DNA of 64,000 nucleotides from Tardibacter chloracetimidivorans (GTDB taxonomy: Bacteria; Pseudomonadota; Alphaproteobacteria; Sphingomonadales; Sphingomonadaceae): NCBI RefSeq assembly GCF_001890385.1, contig NZ_CP018221.1:1413501-1477500 (forward strand). Reading direction: 5' to 3'. This document shows positions 8,340 through 16,852 of the stretch, in pieces. Each line of letters starts with the position of its first letter. Position 1 is the stretch's first letter. Both the position numbers and the translations under genes were made by a program. Under the pieces are notes generated by a model. That model did not search any database, was not told the origin of the DNA, and was given only the letters and a program-made list of their open reading frames with translations.

Positions 8340-11182
8340 CCTTCACGCGCGAAACCGATCACGGCACCCCTCCCGTCATTGCCGGCGGCAAGACCGTGAG
8401 CCTGACGATCGACGGCCAGAACGTCACCCTGCCGGAGGGGACCAGCATCATGCGCGCCGCCTCGCTGCTGGGCGGTTCGATCCCCAAGCTGTGCGCCACC
8501 GACAGCGTCGAGAGCTTCGGTTCCTGCCGTCTCTGCCTGGTCGAGGTGGAAGGGCGCAACGGCTACCCCGCATCCTGCACCACGCCGGTCGCCGAAGGCA
8601 TGGTCGTCCGCACACAGACGGAGCGGCTCAAGAAGTTGCGGCGCGGCGTGATGGAACTTTATATTTCCGACCATCCACTCGACTGCCTGACCTGCGCGGC
8701 CAATGGCGATTGCGAATTGCAGGATCAGGCGGGGGCGGTGGGCCTGCGCGACGTGCGCTACGGCTATGACGGCGCGACCAACATGGGGCAGGCGAAGGAC
8801 CAGTCGAACCCCTATTTCGACTTCGATCCGTCCAAGTGCATCGTCTGTTCGCGCTGCGTGCGCGCGTGCGAGGAAGTGCAGGGAACGTTCGCCCTCACGA
8901 TCGAGAACAAGGGCTTCGAGTCCAAGGTGTCCGCCTCGCAGGGGCAGGACTTCCTCTCGTCCGAATGCGTGTCCTGTGGGGCCTGTGTTCAGGCCTGCCC
9001 CACCGCCAGCCTGATCGAGAAGAAGGTGGTGGAGACCGGCACGCCCGACCGCGCCGTCGTCACCACCTGCGCCTATTGCGGCGTCGGCTGCACCTTCCGC
9101 GCGGAGATGCGGGGCGAGGAACTGGTGCGCATGGTGCCGTGGAAGGAAGGCAAGGCCAATCGCGGGCATAGCTGCGTCAAGGGCCGCTTCGCCTGGGGCT
9201 ATGCCCAGCATCAGGATCGCATCCTGAACCCGATGATCCGGGCGAGCGTGACGGAACCCTGGCGCGAGGTGTCATGGGAGGAAGCGATCGCCCACACCGC
9301 CAGCGAGTTCCGCCGCATCCAGGCGAAATACGGCACGCGCGCGGTCGGCGGCATCACCTCCAGCCGCTGCACGAATGAAGAGACTTTTCTGGTTCAGAAG
9401 CTGATACGCCAGGGCTTCGGCAACAATAATGTCGATACCTGCGCGCGCGTCTGCCACTCGCCCACCGGCTATGGGCTGAAGACCACCTTCGGAACGTCGG
9501 CCGGCACGCAGGATTTCGACAGCGTCAGCCAGGCGGACGTTATCCTTGTCATCGGCGCAAACCCCACCGATGGCCATCCGGTCTTCGCAAGCAGGATGAA
9601 AAGGCGTCTGCGCGAGGGCGCGAAGCTGATCGTCATCGATCCGCGACGCATCGACCTGGTGAAATCGCCGCATGTCGGGGCGGAACATCATTTGCCGCTT
9701 CGGCCGGGCACCAACGTCGCGGTGCTGACCGCAATGGCGCATGTGATCGTCACCGAGCGGCTGTATGATGAAGCCTTCATCCGCGAGCGCTGCGACTGGG
9801 ACGAGTTTCAGGATTGGGCGGATTTCGTCTCCGAACCGGCGCGTTCGCCCGAAGCGGTCGAACCGCTGACCGGCCTCGCCCCTGAGGACGTGCGCGCCGC
9901 TGCGCAGCTCTATGCGACCGGCGGCAATGGGGCCATCTATTATGGACTTGGAGTCACCGAGCACAGCCAGGGCTCATCCACCGTCATGGCCATCGCCAAC
10001 CTTGCGATGGCGACGGGCAATATCGGTCGCGAAGGTGTGGGCGTGAACCCGTTGCGCGGCCAGAACAATGTCCAGGGCGCTTGCGACATGGGAAGTTTCC
10101 CCCACGAGCTTTCAGGCTATCGCCACGTCTCCGACGATGGCGCGCGGGCGATGTTCGAAAGCGCCTGGGGCGTGAAGCTCGACCATGAACCGGGCCTTCG
10201 TATCCCCAACATGCTGGACGCCGCGACCGAAGGCACGTTCAAGGGCATCTTCATTCAGGGCGAGGATATCCTCCAGTCCGATCCCAACACCCATCACGTC
10301 GCCGCGGGGCTGGAGGCGATGGAATGCGTGGTGGTGCAGGACCTGTTCCTGAACGAAACCGCCAATTACGCGCATGTCTTCCTTCCCGGCTCCACCTTCC
10401 TGGAAAAGGACGGCACCTTCACCAATGCCGAGCGGCGCATACAGCGCGTGCGCAAGGTGATGTCGCCGCTGAACGGCTATGCAGACTGGGAGGTGGTGCA
10501 ACTGGTGGCCAATGCGCTGGGCCTCGACTGGAGCTACACGCATCCGTCGCAGATCATGGACGAGATCGCGGCGCTGACGCCGACCTTTGCCGGTGTCCAT
10601 TACGACCGGCTGGAGGAGGAAGGCTCGCTCCAGTGGCCGGCGAACGAGGCGGCTCCGGACGGCACGCCGACAATGCATGTCGACGGCTTCGTGCGCGGTA
10701 AGGGCAAGTTCGTCGTCACCGATTATGTGCCGACCGACGAAAAGACCGGACCGCGCTTCCCGCTGCTGCTCACCACGGGACGCATCCTCAGCCACTATAA
10801 TGTCGGCGCGCAGACCCGCCGCACCGCCAACACCGCATGGCACCCGGAGGACCGGCTGGAGATCCACCCCGCCGATGCTGAAAACCGGGGAATCAAGGAC
10901 AACGACTGGATATGCCTGCGCAGTCGCGCGGGCGAGACGACGCTGCGCGCGCTCATCACCGAGCGGGTCGCGCCGGGTGTGGTCTACACCACATTCCACC
11001 ATCCCGAGACGCAGGCGAACGTCATCACGACCGACTATTCGGACTGGGCCACCAACTGCCCCGAGTACAAGGTGACCGCGGTGCAGGTAAGCCTCTCCAA
11101 CGGCCCCAGCGACTGGCAGCAGGATTATGCCGAGCAGGCGCGCCGGAGCCGCCGCATTGCGCCTCTGGAAGCAGCCGAATAG
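8336..11182 (+). CDS. fdsA: NAD-dependent formate dehydrogenase alpha subunit (molybdenum)
   Basis: A 948-residue catalytic subunit; the ATG at 8336 overlaps the fdsB stop. In order: a [2Fe-2S] domain (GSCRLCLVEVEGRNGYPASC), a NuoG-like histidine/cysteine cluster (HPLDCLTCAANGDCELQ), a two-[4Fe-4S] ferredoxin domain (CIVCSRCVRAC, CVSCGACVQAC), a further cluster (CAYCGVGC), then the bis-MGD molybdopterin domains. The active-site segment is NVDTCARVCHSPTGYG: cysteine, not selenocysteine, ligates Mo, with the conserved neighbouring histidine. It is full length compared with known FdsA proteins. Confidence 0.96.
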   Translation: MTFTRETDHGTPPVIAGGKTVSLTIDGQNVTLPEGTSIMRAASLLGGSIPKLCATDSVESFGSCRLCLVEVEGRNGYPASCTTPVAEGMVVRTQTERLKKLRRGVMELYISDHPLDCLTCAANGDCELQDQAGAVGLRDVRYGYDGATNMGQAKDQSNPYFDFDPSKCIVCSRCVRACEEVQGTFALTIENKGFESKVSASQGQDFLSSECVSCGACVQACPTASLIEKKVVETGTPDRAVVTTCAYCGVGCTFRAEMRGEELVRMVPWKEGKANRGHSCVKGRFAWGYAQHQDRILNPMIRASVTEPWREVSWEEAIAHTASEFRRIQAKYGTRAVGGITSSRCTNEETFLVQKLIRQGFGNNNVDTCARVCHSPTGYGLKTTFGTSAGTQDFDSVSQADVILVIGANPTDGHPVFASRMKRRLREGAKLIVIDPRRIDLVKSPHVGAEHHLPLRPGTNVAVLTAMAHVIVTERLYDEAFIRERCDWDEFQDWADFVSEPARSPEAVEPLTGLAPEDVRAAAQLYATGGNGAIYYGLGVTEHSQGSSTVMAIANLAMATGNIGREGVGVNPLRGQNNVQGACDMGSFPHELSGYRHVSDDGARAMFESAWGVKLDHEPGLRIPNMLDAATEGTFKGIFIQGEDILQSDPNTHHVAAGLEAMECVVVQDLFLNETANYAHVFLPGSTFLEKDGTFTNAERRIQRVRKVMSPLNGYADWEVVQLVANALGLDWSYTHPSQIMDEIAALTPTFAGVHYDRLEEEGSLQWPANEAAPDGTPTMHVDGFVRGKGKFVVTDYVPTDEKTGPRFPLLLTTGRILSHYNVGAQTRRTANTAWHPEDRLEIHPADAENRGIKDNDWICLRSRAGETTLRALITERVAPGVVYTTFHHPETQANVITTDYSDWATNCPEYKVTAVQVSLSNGPSDWQQDYAEQARRSRRIAPLEAAE

Positions 11183-11192
11183 GATCGCTGCC

Positions 11193-11426
11193 ATGAGCGA
11201 CGAGAATGAAGTCATGTCGACCGGCGACCGGTTGATCTACATGGCGAACCAGATTGCGCGTAATCTGGCGGCTGAGGGCGAGGCCGAGGCGGTGGCCGCG
11301 ACCGCGCGGCATATCGCCAGCTTCTGGGATCCCCGCATGCGCGCGCGGATCGCCGGCCTGATCGTTGAAAAGCCGGCTGCGTTTTCGCCCATCGCCGCCG
11401 CCGCGGTCCGCCGGATCACCCCTTGA
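11193..11426 (+). CDS. fdsD: Formate dehydrogenase delta subunit
   Basis: A 77-residue protein starting at ATG 11193, 10 bp after fdsA. It reads MSDENEVMSTGDRLIYMANQ followed by FWDPRMRARI, the FdsD signature (LIxMANQIxxFF...WDPRMR). FdsD is a small accessory protein needed for active FDH in several organisms; its exact role is unsettled. Its stop shares bases with the TTG start of fdhD. Confidence 0.88.
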   Translation: MSDENEVMSTGDRLIYMANQIARNLAAEGEAEAVAATARHIASFWDPRMRARIAGLIVEKPAAFSPIAAAAVRRITP

Positions 11427-12247
11427 ACGATTCAGCCAGGCAGGAAGCGGCGCTTGCGCCACTGCCCTTCACCCGGCTGACCCCTGACGGCGCGAGCCGG
11501 CCGATCGACCGTGAACTGGCCGAGGAGGTGCCGGTCGCGATCGAGTTCAACGGCATCGGCTATGCCGTGCTGATGGCGACCCCGCAGAACCTCGACGATC
11601 TGGTGCTGGGCTTTGCCTTGTCGGAGCGGCTGTCAGGGCCGGAGGATACGCCCTTCGACGTCGACATCCATCGCACCCCGCAAGGAATGGTCGCACGGGC
11701 GAATCTGCCCCCCGAGCGGACGGGCGCGCTTCTGGAGCGGGTGCGCCACCGGGCGACCGACTCCTCCTGCGGCCTGTGCGGCATCGAGAATCTGGAACAG
11801 GCGAGCCGGCCGCTGCCGCCTGTCACTGCACGATCGCGCGCGGACCGCACGGCCGTCTTCCGTGCGCTGGCCATGCTGGGCGATTACCAGCCGCTCAACG
11901 CCGCGACCGGTGCAGCCCATGCCGCCGGCTGGGCGGGGGCCGACGGCGCGATCCGGCTGGTGCGCGAGGATGTCGGCCGGCACAATGCGTTCGACAAGCT
12001 GATCGGCGCGATGCGGCGGGCGGGCGCGGACTGGAGCGGCGGCTTTGCGCTGTTGTCTTCGCGCTGCTCCTATGAACTGGTGGAAAAGGCGGCGCTGTCG
12101 AACTGCCCGCTGCTCGTCACCATATCAGCGCCGACGCGGTTGGCCGCCGAGCGCGCCAAGGCCGTGGCGTTGCCGCTCGTCGTCCTCGCCCGCCCAGACG
12201 CGCTGCTGAGCCAGGGCTGGGAAGAAGACACGTCCGTCGAGACTTGA
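11423..12247 (+). CDS. fdhD: FdhD/FdsC sulfurtransferase for formate dehydrogenase maturation
   Basis: A 274-residue FdhD-family protein that delivers sulfur to the molybdenum cofactor of formate dehydrogenase. The catalytic cysteine pair is in SSCGLCGIENL (about residues 113-123), followed by EDVGRHNAFDKLIG and SSRCSYELVEKAA, all family hallmarks. The start is TTG at 11423, overlapping the fdsD stop (TTGA). The gene order is fdsG-B-A-D-fdhD, while fdsGBACD places the FdhD homologue (fdsC) before fdsD. Confidence 0.93.
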   Translation: MNDSARQEAALAPLPFTRLTPDGASRPIDRELAEEVPVAIEFNGIGYAVLMATPQNLDDLVLGFALSERLSGPEDTPFDVDIHRTPQGMVARANLPPERTGALLERVRHRATDSSCGLCGIENLEQASRPLPPVTARSRADRTAVFRALAMLGDYQPLNAATGAAHAAGWAGADGAIRLVREDVGRHNAFDKLIGAMRRAGADWSGGFALLSSRCSYELVEKAALSNCPLLVTISAPTRLAAERAKAVALPLVVLARPDALLSQGWEEDTSVET

Positions 12248-12434
12248 GGCTGTGAGCCGCGTCCGAATGCCCCTCCGCCTCGCCCATCGGCGGCAGAGGT
12301 GTTTAATGGGCTTGATGAAACACCCTCCGGCGGCTAAGCGGCATCGTCCTTTGAACGCCAATGCGCAAACTCAGAGGATTTCGAGTGCAAACTCGGCAGG
12401 TTGAAACTGAAAGACCACATGGTTTCAACGGGAT

Positions 12435-12508
12435 GGCCCGATGGCGGAGTGGTTACGCAGAGGACTGCAAATCCTTGCACGCCGGTTCGATTCCGGCTCG
12501 GGCCTCCA
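12435..12508 (+). tRNA. tRNA-Cys (GCA)
   Basis: A complete cloverleaf. The acceptor stem is GGCCCGA/TCGGGCC, the anticodon loop CTGCAAA gives anticodon GCA, and the T arm is GCCGGTTCGATTCCGGC. The 3' end TCCA encodes CCA. The 3' third of this gene is repeated imperfectly at 62162-62187, suggesting use as an integration site. Confidence 0.95.
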
Positions 12509-12510
12509 CC
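12485..12510 (+). repeat. Left att-like repeat (3' end of tRNA-Cys)
   Basis: This 26-bp stretch (T loop to just past CCA) matches 62162-62187 in the same orientation at 23 of 26 positions, including 16 consecutive bases ending in CCTCCACC. Direct repeats of a tRNA 3' end are the usual footprint of tyrosine-integrase islands. Confidence 0.5.
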
Positions 12511-12750
12511 TAACTTCAACTTAAATTATTGTTCAATCTATTATATTTGTACCACACCCAAGCCACCGTTCCCTCACTGCATCCCTCATCAGTTAGCGAG
12601 ACCAGTTCATAGGGACAGTCGCTGGGTCAACCCGCACATGGCGGGCAGCTCCGCCGCTCTTCATCCACGGCTCTGGCTTCGAGGGTCTGGTTCCGGACGC
12701 CGACGGCGGCGTCACGATCGATCGGCTGGATTGACTGCTGGGTGCGTCGT
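12511..12750. other. AT-rich spacer beyond tRNA-Cys, no gene seen
   Basis: The first 60 bp are clearly AT-richer than the rest of the window (TAAATTATTGTTC, TATTATATTTG), then composition returns to high GC. A short plus-strand open stretch ending IHGSGFEGLVPDADGG...RLD (stop near 12734) looks like a gene tail without a head, but I cannot assign it. No integrase gene is visible here. Confidence 0.4.
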
Positions 12751-13164
12751 TCAGCCGGCGGTCGTCTGCTTTGCCGCGCACGCCGCCACGACCGGCGCGG
12801 GATCGTAATAGAATGGCTTGATCTCGCAAAGCTTGCCATCGCGGAAACGGAACATCTCGCAGATTTCGGCCGGCGCAAGCGACGGATCGGCAAAACGGAT
12901 CGACAGGATCGTGACCGCATAGTCGCCACCCACCGTCGTCTGCACACGGTCCAGACCCGCCGCGTCCATTATCGTGAAGACCTTGGTGTAAAGCTCCTTC
13001 AGCGCACCCTTGCCGCGATAGACGCCCGCCATCGGCAGCGAGTCCGCCTCGCTCACCACGAAGTCGTCGGTCAGCATGGTTTCGATGCGATCCCAGTCCC
13101 CCGCGCCCGTCGCGGCGTAGAGGTCGTCGACAAACGCTTCGATCTCGCTTGCAGTCATGCCCAT
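12751..13164 (-). CDS. SnoaL/NTF2-like domain protein
   Basis: About 137 residues, the size of a single cone-shaped NTF2-fold domain. It opens MGMTASEIEAFVDDLYAATG and contains GDWDRIETMLTDDFVVSEAD, typical of SnoaL/limonene-epoxide-hydrolase-like proteins. The ATG at 13164 lies 6 nt after GGGAGG; 13167 and 13158 are alternatives. Members of this fold include isomerases, epoxide hydrolases, hydratases and aldol-type lyases, so the reaction is undefined. It is divergent from the VOC-Rieske ferredoxin pair, with 104 bp between. Confidence 0.75.
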   Translation of the reverse strand: MGMTASEIEAFVDDLYAATGAGDWDRIETMLTDDFVVSEADSLPMAGVYRGKGALKELYTKVFTIMDAAGLDRVQTTVGGDYAVTILSIRFADPSLAPAEICEMFRFRDGKLCEIKPFYYDPAPVVAACAAKQTTAG

Positions 13165-13268
13165 CATGATCCTCCCTTTGCTTGGCCCGTTCTCGCGCAA
13201 ACACGCGCGTTGTGGACCTAGTGCAATGGCTAGCGACCCTGCGATCGCGACTGCGCTATGCAGGCACG

Positions 13269-13796
13269 ATGAGGTCAGTGGTTCGTCAGATCGCCTATTT
13301 CTGCGCCGATGTGCGCGACGCCGCGGTCGCCCATCACCGCCGCTTCGGCTCCGGCCCCTATTTCGTCGCCGACAACATCCCCCTCGCCCGATCGGTGCAT
13401 CGCGGGCAGGAACGCCCGTTCGATCACAGCTCGGCCTATGGCCAGTGGGGCGACGTGATGATTGAGTTCGTGCAGCAGAACAACGCCGGACCCTCTGCCT
13501 TTCGCGACATGTATCCCGAAGGATCGGGGCGCTGGGGGCTGCACCACACCGCCATCTGGGTCGAGGACGTCGACGCCGAAGCGGCGCGTCTCGCCGGCGA
13601 GGGCTTCCCCCTGGCGCAGCGGGCGGAGATGACCGACGGCTTCGTCTTCGCCTTCGTCGACACCGCCGCCGCCTATGGCCATATGCTGGAACTCTATGCC
13701 CCGGTCCCGGCACTGACCGGCTTCTACGCAATGGTCAGGCAGGCGGCGGACCGCTATCAGGGCGGTGATGTACTCACCACCATAACGATGACATAG
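13269..13796 (+). CDS. VOC-fold (glyoxalase/dioxygenase superfamily) protein
   Basis: A 175-residue protein starting at ATG 13269 (MRSVVRQIAYFCADVRDAAV). The paired betaalpha-beta-beta-beta units include GPYFVADNI, MIEFVQQNNAGPSAF and GLHHTAIWVEDVDAEAARLAG. The HH pair and the late E in MLELYAP could ligate metal. It resembles the methylmalonyl-CoA epimerase-like VOC proteins at 43201 and 57460 (all have GP-Y/F-F and a terminal MxRxAADxxxG-like end). Its stop is 7 bp from the Rieske ferredoxin start. Confidence 0.75.
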   Translation: MRSVVRQIAYFCADVRDAAVAHHRRFGSGPYFVADNIPLARSVHRGQERPFDHSSAYGQWGDVMIEFVQQNNAGPSAFRDMYPEGSGRWGLHHTAIWVEDVDAEAARLAGEGFPLAQRAEMTDGFVFAFVDTAAAYGHMLELYAPVPALTGFYAMVRQAADRYQGGDVLTTITMT

Positions 13797-13803
13797 GACG
13801 ATC

Positions 13804-14157
13804 GTGAGCGAGACATGGCACCCGCTGGTTCCCGAGGCGGAATTTCCTGAAGACGGCAAGCTGGCGACGCGGGTCGGCGGCTGGTTCGTTCTGGCGGCGC
13901 GAACCGACGACGGCTTCCACGCCGTCAACGACCGCTGCACGCATCAGGCGGCGCTGCTGTCGGGCGGGCGTATCCGGCGCGGCGCGATCATGTGCCCGTT
14001 GCACGGCGCGCGGTTCGAGGTCGCGACCGGCCGCTGCATCGGCGCGGCCTATCCCGACCTTCGCACCTTTCCCGTGCGCGTGAACGGCGACGGCATGATC
14101 GAGGTCGCGGTGCCCGATGCCCCGCCCGGAATGGACGAGCTTCCGGTCACGCTCTGA
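13804..14157 (+). CDS. Rieske [2Fe-2S] ferredoxin
   Basis: A 117-residue small Rieske protein. The cluster ligands are CTH (DRCTHQAALL) and CPLHG (IMCPLHGARF), spaced as in bacterial Rieske ferredoxins. It starts at GTG 13804 after AGGACGATC. Such ferredoxins feed electrons to Rieske oxygenases, and it is the only electron-transfer partner I see for the four oxygenase alpha subunits in this window; no NAD(P)H-ferredoxin reductase gene is recognisable. Confidence 0.85.
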   Translation: MSETWHPLVPEAEFPEDGKLATRVGGWFVLAARTDDGFHAVNDRCTHQAALLSGGRIRRGAIMCPLHGARFEVATGRCIGAAYPDLRTFPVRVNGDGMIEVAVPDAPPGMDELPVTL

Positions 14158-14242
14158 AGGCCCCTCTCCCAAGCCATAGTTGGCCGGCCGGACGATGCGG
14201 CTAGTCTCGGCTTCCACGACCAAACACTGAGGAGATGATGCC

Positions 14243-14671
14243 ATGCCCTTTACCGGACCCGCCGAGGATCGCCTCGCCATTCGCGACCTGCTCGACGCCT
14301 ATGCCGACGCGGTGACGCGCTGCGACGTGAACAACTGGGGCGCGACCTGGGCGGAGGATGCCGAGTGGTCGCTGCCCGACTATCCGGAGATCGGCACCAC
14401 CAGGGGTCGCGAGGCGATCATCGCCATGTGGGTCGAGGCGATGAAGCAATATCCCGGCATCATGTTCGAGGCCTGGCCGGGTTCGATCGAGATCGAGGGC
14501 GAGCGCGCGACCGTGCGCAGCTATTCGTCGGAAGTGTACGATCAGGACGGCGTCACCAAGCGCGACCGGGGCGTCTATGACGATGAATGCGTGAAGGTGG
14601 ACGGGCGCTGGCTCTTCAAGCGCCGGACCTTCCGCAACATCCATCGCCAGCAAGGCCCCAGCGGCGTCTGA
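14243..14671 (+). CDS. SnoaL/NTF2-like domain protein
   Basis: A 142-residue single-domain protein. It begins MPFTGPAEDRLAIRDLLDAY and continues NNWGATWAEDAEWSLPDYPE, closely resembling the proteins at 32235-32678 and 43754-44173 (shared EDRLAI and WG/STWAxDAxW), so the three are paralogues. The start follows GAGGAG. It ends just before a strong terminator and is probably the last gene of the VOC-ferredoxin-SnoaL unit. Specific chemistry is unknown. Confidence 0.78.
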   Translation: MPFTGPAEDRLAIRDLLDAYADAVTRCDVNNWGATWAEDAEWSLPDYPEIGTTRGREAIIAMWVEAMKQYPGIMFEAWPGSIEIEGERATVRSYSSEVYDQDGVTKRDRGVYDDECVKVDGRWLFKRRTFRNIHRQQGPSGV

Positions 14672-14698
14672 ACCGCTGCTTCGACAGAAGCGGGCATT

Positions 14699-14730
14699 AA
14701 AAAAGGCGGGGATCGCTCCCCGCCTTTTTC
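14699..14730. terminator. Bidirectional intrinsic terminator
   Basis: A perfect 13-bp stem, AAAAAGGCGGGGA / TCCCCGCCTTTTT, with a four-base loop at 14713-14716. It has T-runs on both strands, so it can end the plus-strand SnoaL transcript and the minus-strand receptor transcript that converge here. Confidence 0.9.
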
Positions 14731-15702
14731 GCATCTGGCCCGAAGGTCAGAAGCGCTTGGTGAACTCGACCTTCACGGTACGCGGCAGCGTGCCGAAGCC
14801 CAGCTGATCCGCCCGGACGCCGGCCGGCGTGCCGGTTCCGGAGCCCGTGCCGGGCCCATCGACGACGCCCGTCACATAGAACTCATTGGTCAGGTTCTTG
14901 CCGATCAGGGCGATCTGCCAATTGTCGTCCTCGGCACCGAAGCGGATGCCGGCATCGAGCGTCGTGTAGCTGTCCTGCCGGGACAGCGGATTACCGAAAC
15001 CCGAGGCCAGATACGAGTCGCTGTAGCGGACATTGGCGTTGAGGCCGATCTTGAAGCGGTCGCTGACCGGCGTTTCGTAGAACACACCGATCGCGCCTGT
15101 CCATTCCGGCGCCACCGACAAGGGCGCGCCCGAAAGATCCTGCCGCGAGTCGATGGCCGAGAGGGTGATGTTGCAACCCTGCGCCGGGGTCTGGCCCGCG
15201 TAGCACGGTCCCTGCGGGAAGCTATCATACTTCGCGTCGGTGTAGTTGAGGGATCCGGTGATGTTCAGCCCGGGCACGCCGCGTGGCGCGAATTCGAACT
15301 CAAGCTCCACACCCTTGGTGTTGGCGTCCGCCGTCAACGTCTGGAAGGCAAAGATCGGCGCGTTGAAGAAGTCGACCTGGAAGTCCTTATAGTCATAGGT
15401 GAAGAGGACAAGGTTGGCACGCAACTGGTTTTCGAGCAGTGTCGCCTTGACACCGGCCTCGAACCCCTCGGCGGTCTCGGGATTGAAGGTCAGGTCGTTG
15501 AAGGGGTCGCTTGAAAAGGCGGAGTTGATGCCGCCGTTCGAGAAACCGCCCGACTTGTACGCCGTCTTGTACGACCCGAACAGCATCAGGTCGTCGGCCG
15601 GCTTCCACGTCAGCGTCGCTTCGGGCGAGAAATCCTTGAACGTCTGGTCGGCGGTGATGACGCCCAGCCCGTCGGCGGCATTGGCCGGACGGAAGATGAA
15701 GG

Positions 15703-16852
15703 CGTGCCTATCCGCTTGACGCATACACCCACTACATCTAGTGGCTGCCTTGTGGCGCGCGCCTGACTTTTCCTGCGGCTTGGTGCCACCCAAAGCGGTT
15801 GTAAAGGGTGGGGATTGTGGACGTTCTTGACCGCGACAAGCTGCCGTTCCCGAAATCCCTCCCCGAGTTCCAGCGGCTTTTCCCGGATGATGGCGCTTGC
15901 GCGTCCTGGCTTGAAAAAGCTCGCTGGCCTGATGGATTTGCGTGCCCACGCTGTGGCGTCGTCGGCGATCCGTTTCGTTTCACCACTCGGCCTGTCATCC
16001 TGATGTGCCGCTCGTGTCGCCGTCAGACCGGCCTGATGGTCGGCACGGCCATGGAACGAAGCCACATCCCGCTCAGCGTGTGGTTCTGGGCCGCTTACCT
16101 GGTTGCGAGTCAGACGACCGGCATATCTGCCGTCCAGTTGCAGCGCCAGCTTGGCCTGACCCGGTACGAGACGGCCTTTGGCCTGCTCCATAAACTGCGC
16201 GCCGCGATGGTGCGCCCCGATCAGGATCGGATCGGCGGGCAGAGCGGTCAGCATGTCGAGGTCGATGAGACCTGGATCGGCGGGCGAACGCGCGGCGAAG
16301 GCCGGGGAACCCACCACAAAACGCTGGTGGTCGCCGCCGTCGAAGTTCGTCACCGGGAGCCTGGCACTGGCCAGGACCGCCGCCGGAACGGACGCTATGC
16401 CGGAAGGGTTCGATTGGCCATCGGTGCAGACCGCAGTGCCGGTGCCCTTGGTGGCTTTGTACAGAGCGCGGTCGAGCCGGGAACGCTGGTCATCACCGAT
16501 GATTGGAGCGGCTATAGCGGGTTGCAGGGCGGCGGTTACGACCATCACGCCATCGCCCAGTGTGGCGACCCGGAGGTGTCCGAAGAGTTCCTGCCCATCG
16601 TCCATCTGGTGTTCTCAAACCTCAAAGCGTGGCTCAACGGCATCCACCACGGCGTCAGCACCAAGCATCTGCAAGCCTACCTCAACGAGTTCACTTTCCG
16701 CTTCAATCGCCGCTTCTACCCGTTCAACGCCTTCCGATCCCTCCTCGGGATCGCCAGTGATATCGAGGCGCCGACCTTTGCCGAACTCTACTCAGGCCAA
16801 TGGACCCACCATACCATATCTAGTGGGTGTATGCCTTAAGCGGATAGGCACG
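15703..16852 (+). mobile_element. IS1595-family insertion sequence (1150 bp)
   Basis: The inverted ends read CGTGCCTATCCGCTT then GCATACACCCACTA on each side (left from 15703, right from 16852 on the other strand), with a few mismatches between the two blocks. The element is flanked by a perfect 8-bp target duplication, GATGAAGG (15695-15702 and 16853-16860), the size typical of IS1595. It contains one transposase gene. Its target is the TonB receptor gene above. Confidence 0.92.
15817..16839 (+). CDS. IS1595/ISXO2-type transposase
   Basis: About 340 residues. The N-terminal zinc-binding region has CPRCG and CRSCR pairs (about residues 47-70). The ISXO2-like DDE-type domain carries VDETWIGGRTRGEG, TLVITDDWSGY and VFSNLKAWLNGIHHGV, followed by NEFTFRFNRRFYPFNAF. 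The GTG at 15817 lies 9 nt after AAAGG; GTG 15808 is in the same frame. The stop lies inside the right inverted repeat. The frame is intact and probably active. Confidence 0.9.
   Translation: MDVLDRDKLPFPKSLPEFQRLFPDDGACASWLEKARWPDGFACPRCGVVGDPFRFTTRPVILMCRSCRRQTGLMVGTAMERSHIPLSVWFWAAYLVASQTTGISAVQLQRQLGLTRYETAFGLLHKLRAAMVRPDQDRIGGQSGQHVEVDETWIGGRTRGEGRGTHHKTLVVAAVEVRHREPGTGQDRRRNGRYAGRVRLAIGADRSAGALGGFVQSAVEPGTLVITDDWSGYSGLQGGGYDHHAIAQCGDPEVSEEFLPIVHLVFSNLKAWLNGIHHGVSTKHLQAYLNEFTFRFNRRFYPFNAFRSLLGIASDIEAPTFAELYSGQWTHHTISSGCMP

Noticed and set aside
12280-12340. Hairpin GGTGTTT ... AAACACC after fdhD as a terminator
   Set aside because: The loop is 14 bases and no T-run follows, so it does not qualify as an intrinsic terminator.
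12593-12745. Short plus-strand open tail ending IHGSGFEGLVPDADGG...RLD
   Set aside because: It looks like the end of a truncated gene, but no start, ribosome site or homologous family could be recognised, so I did not list it as a gene.
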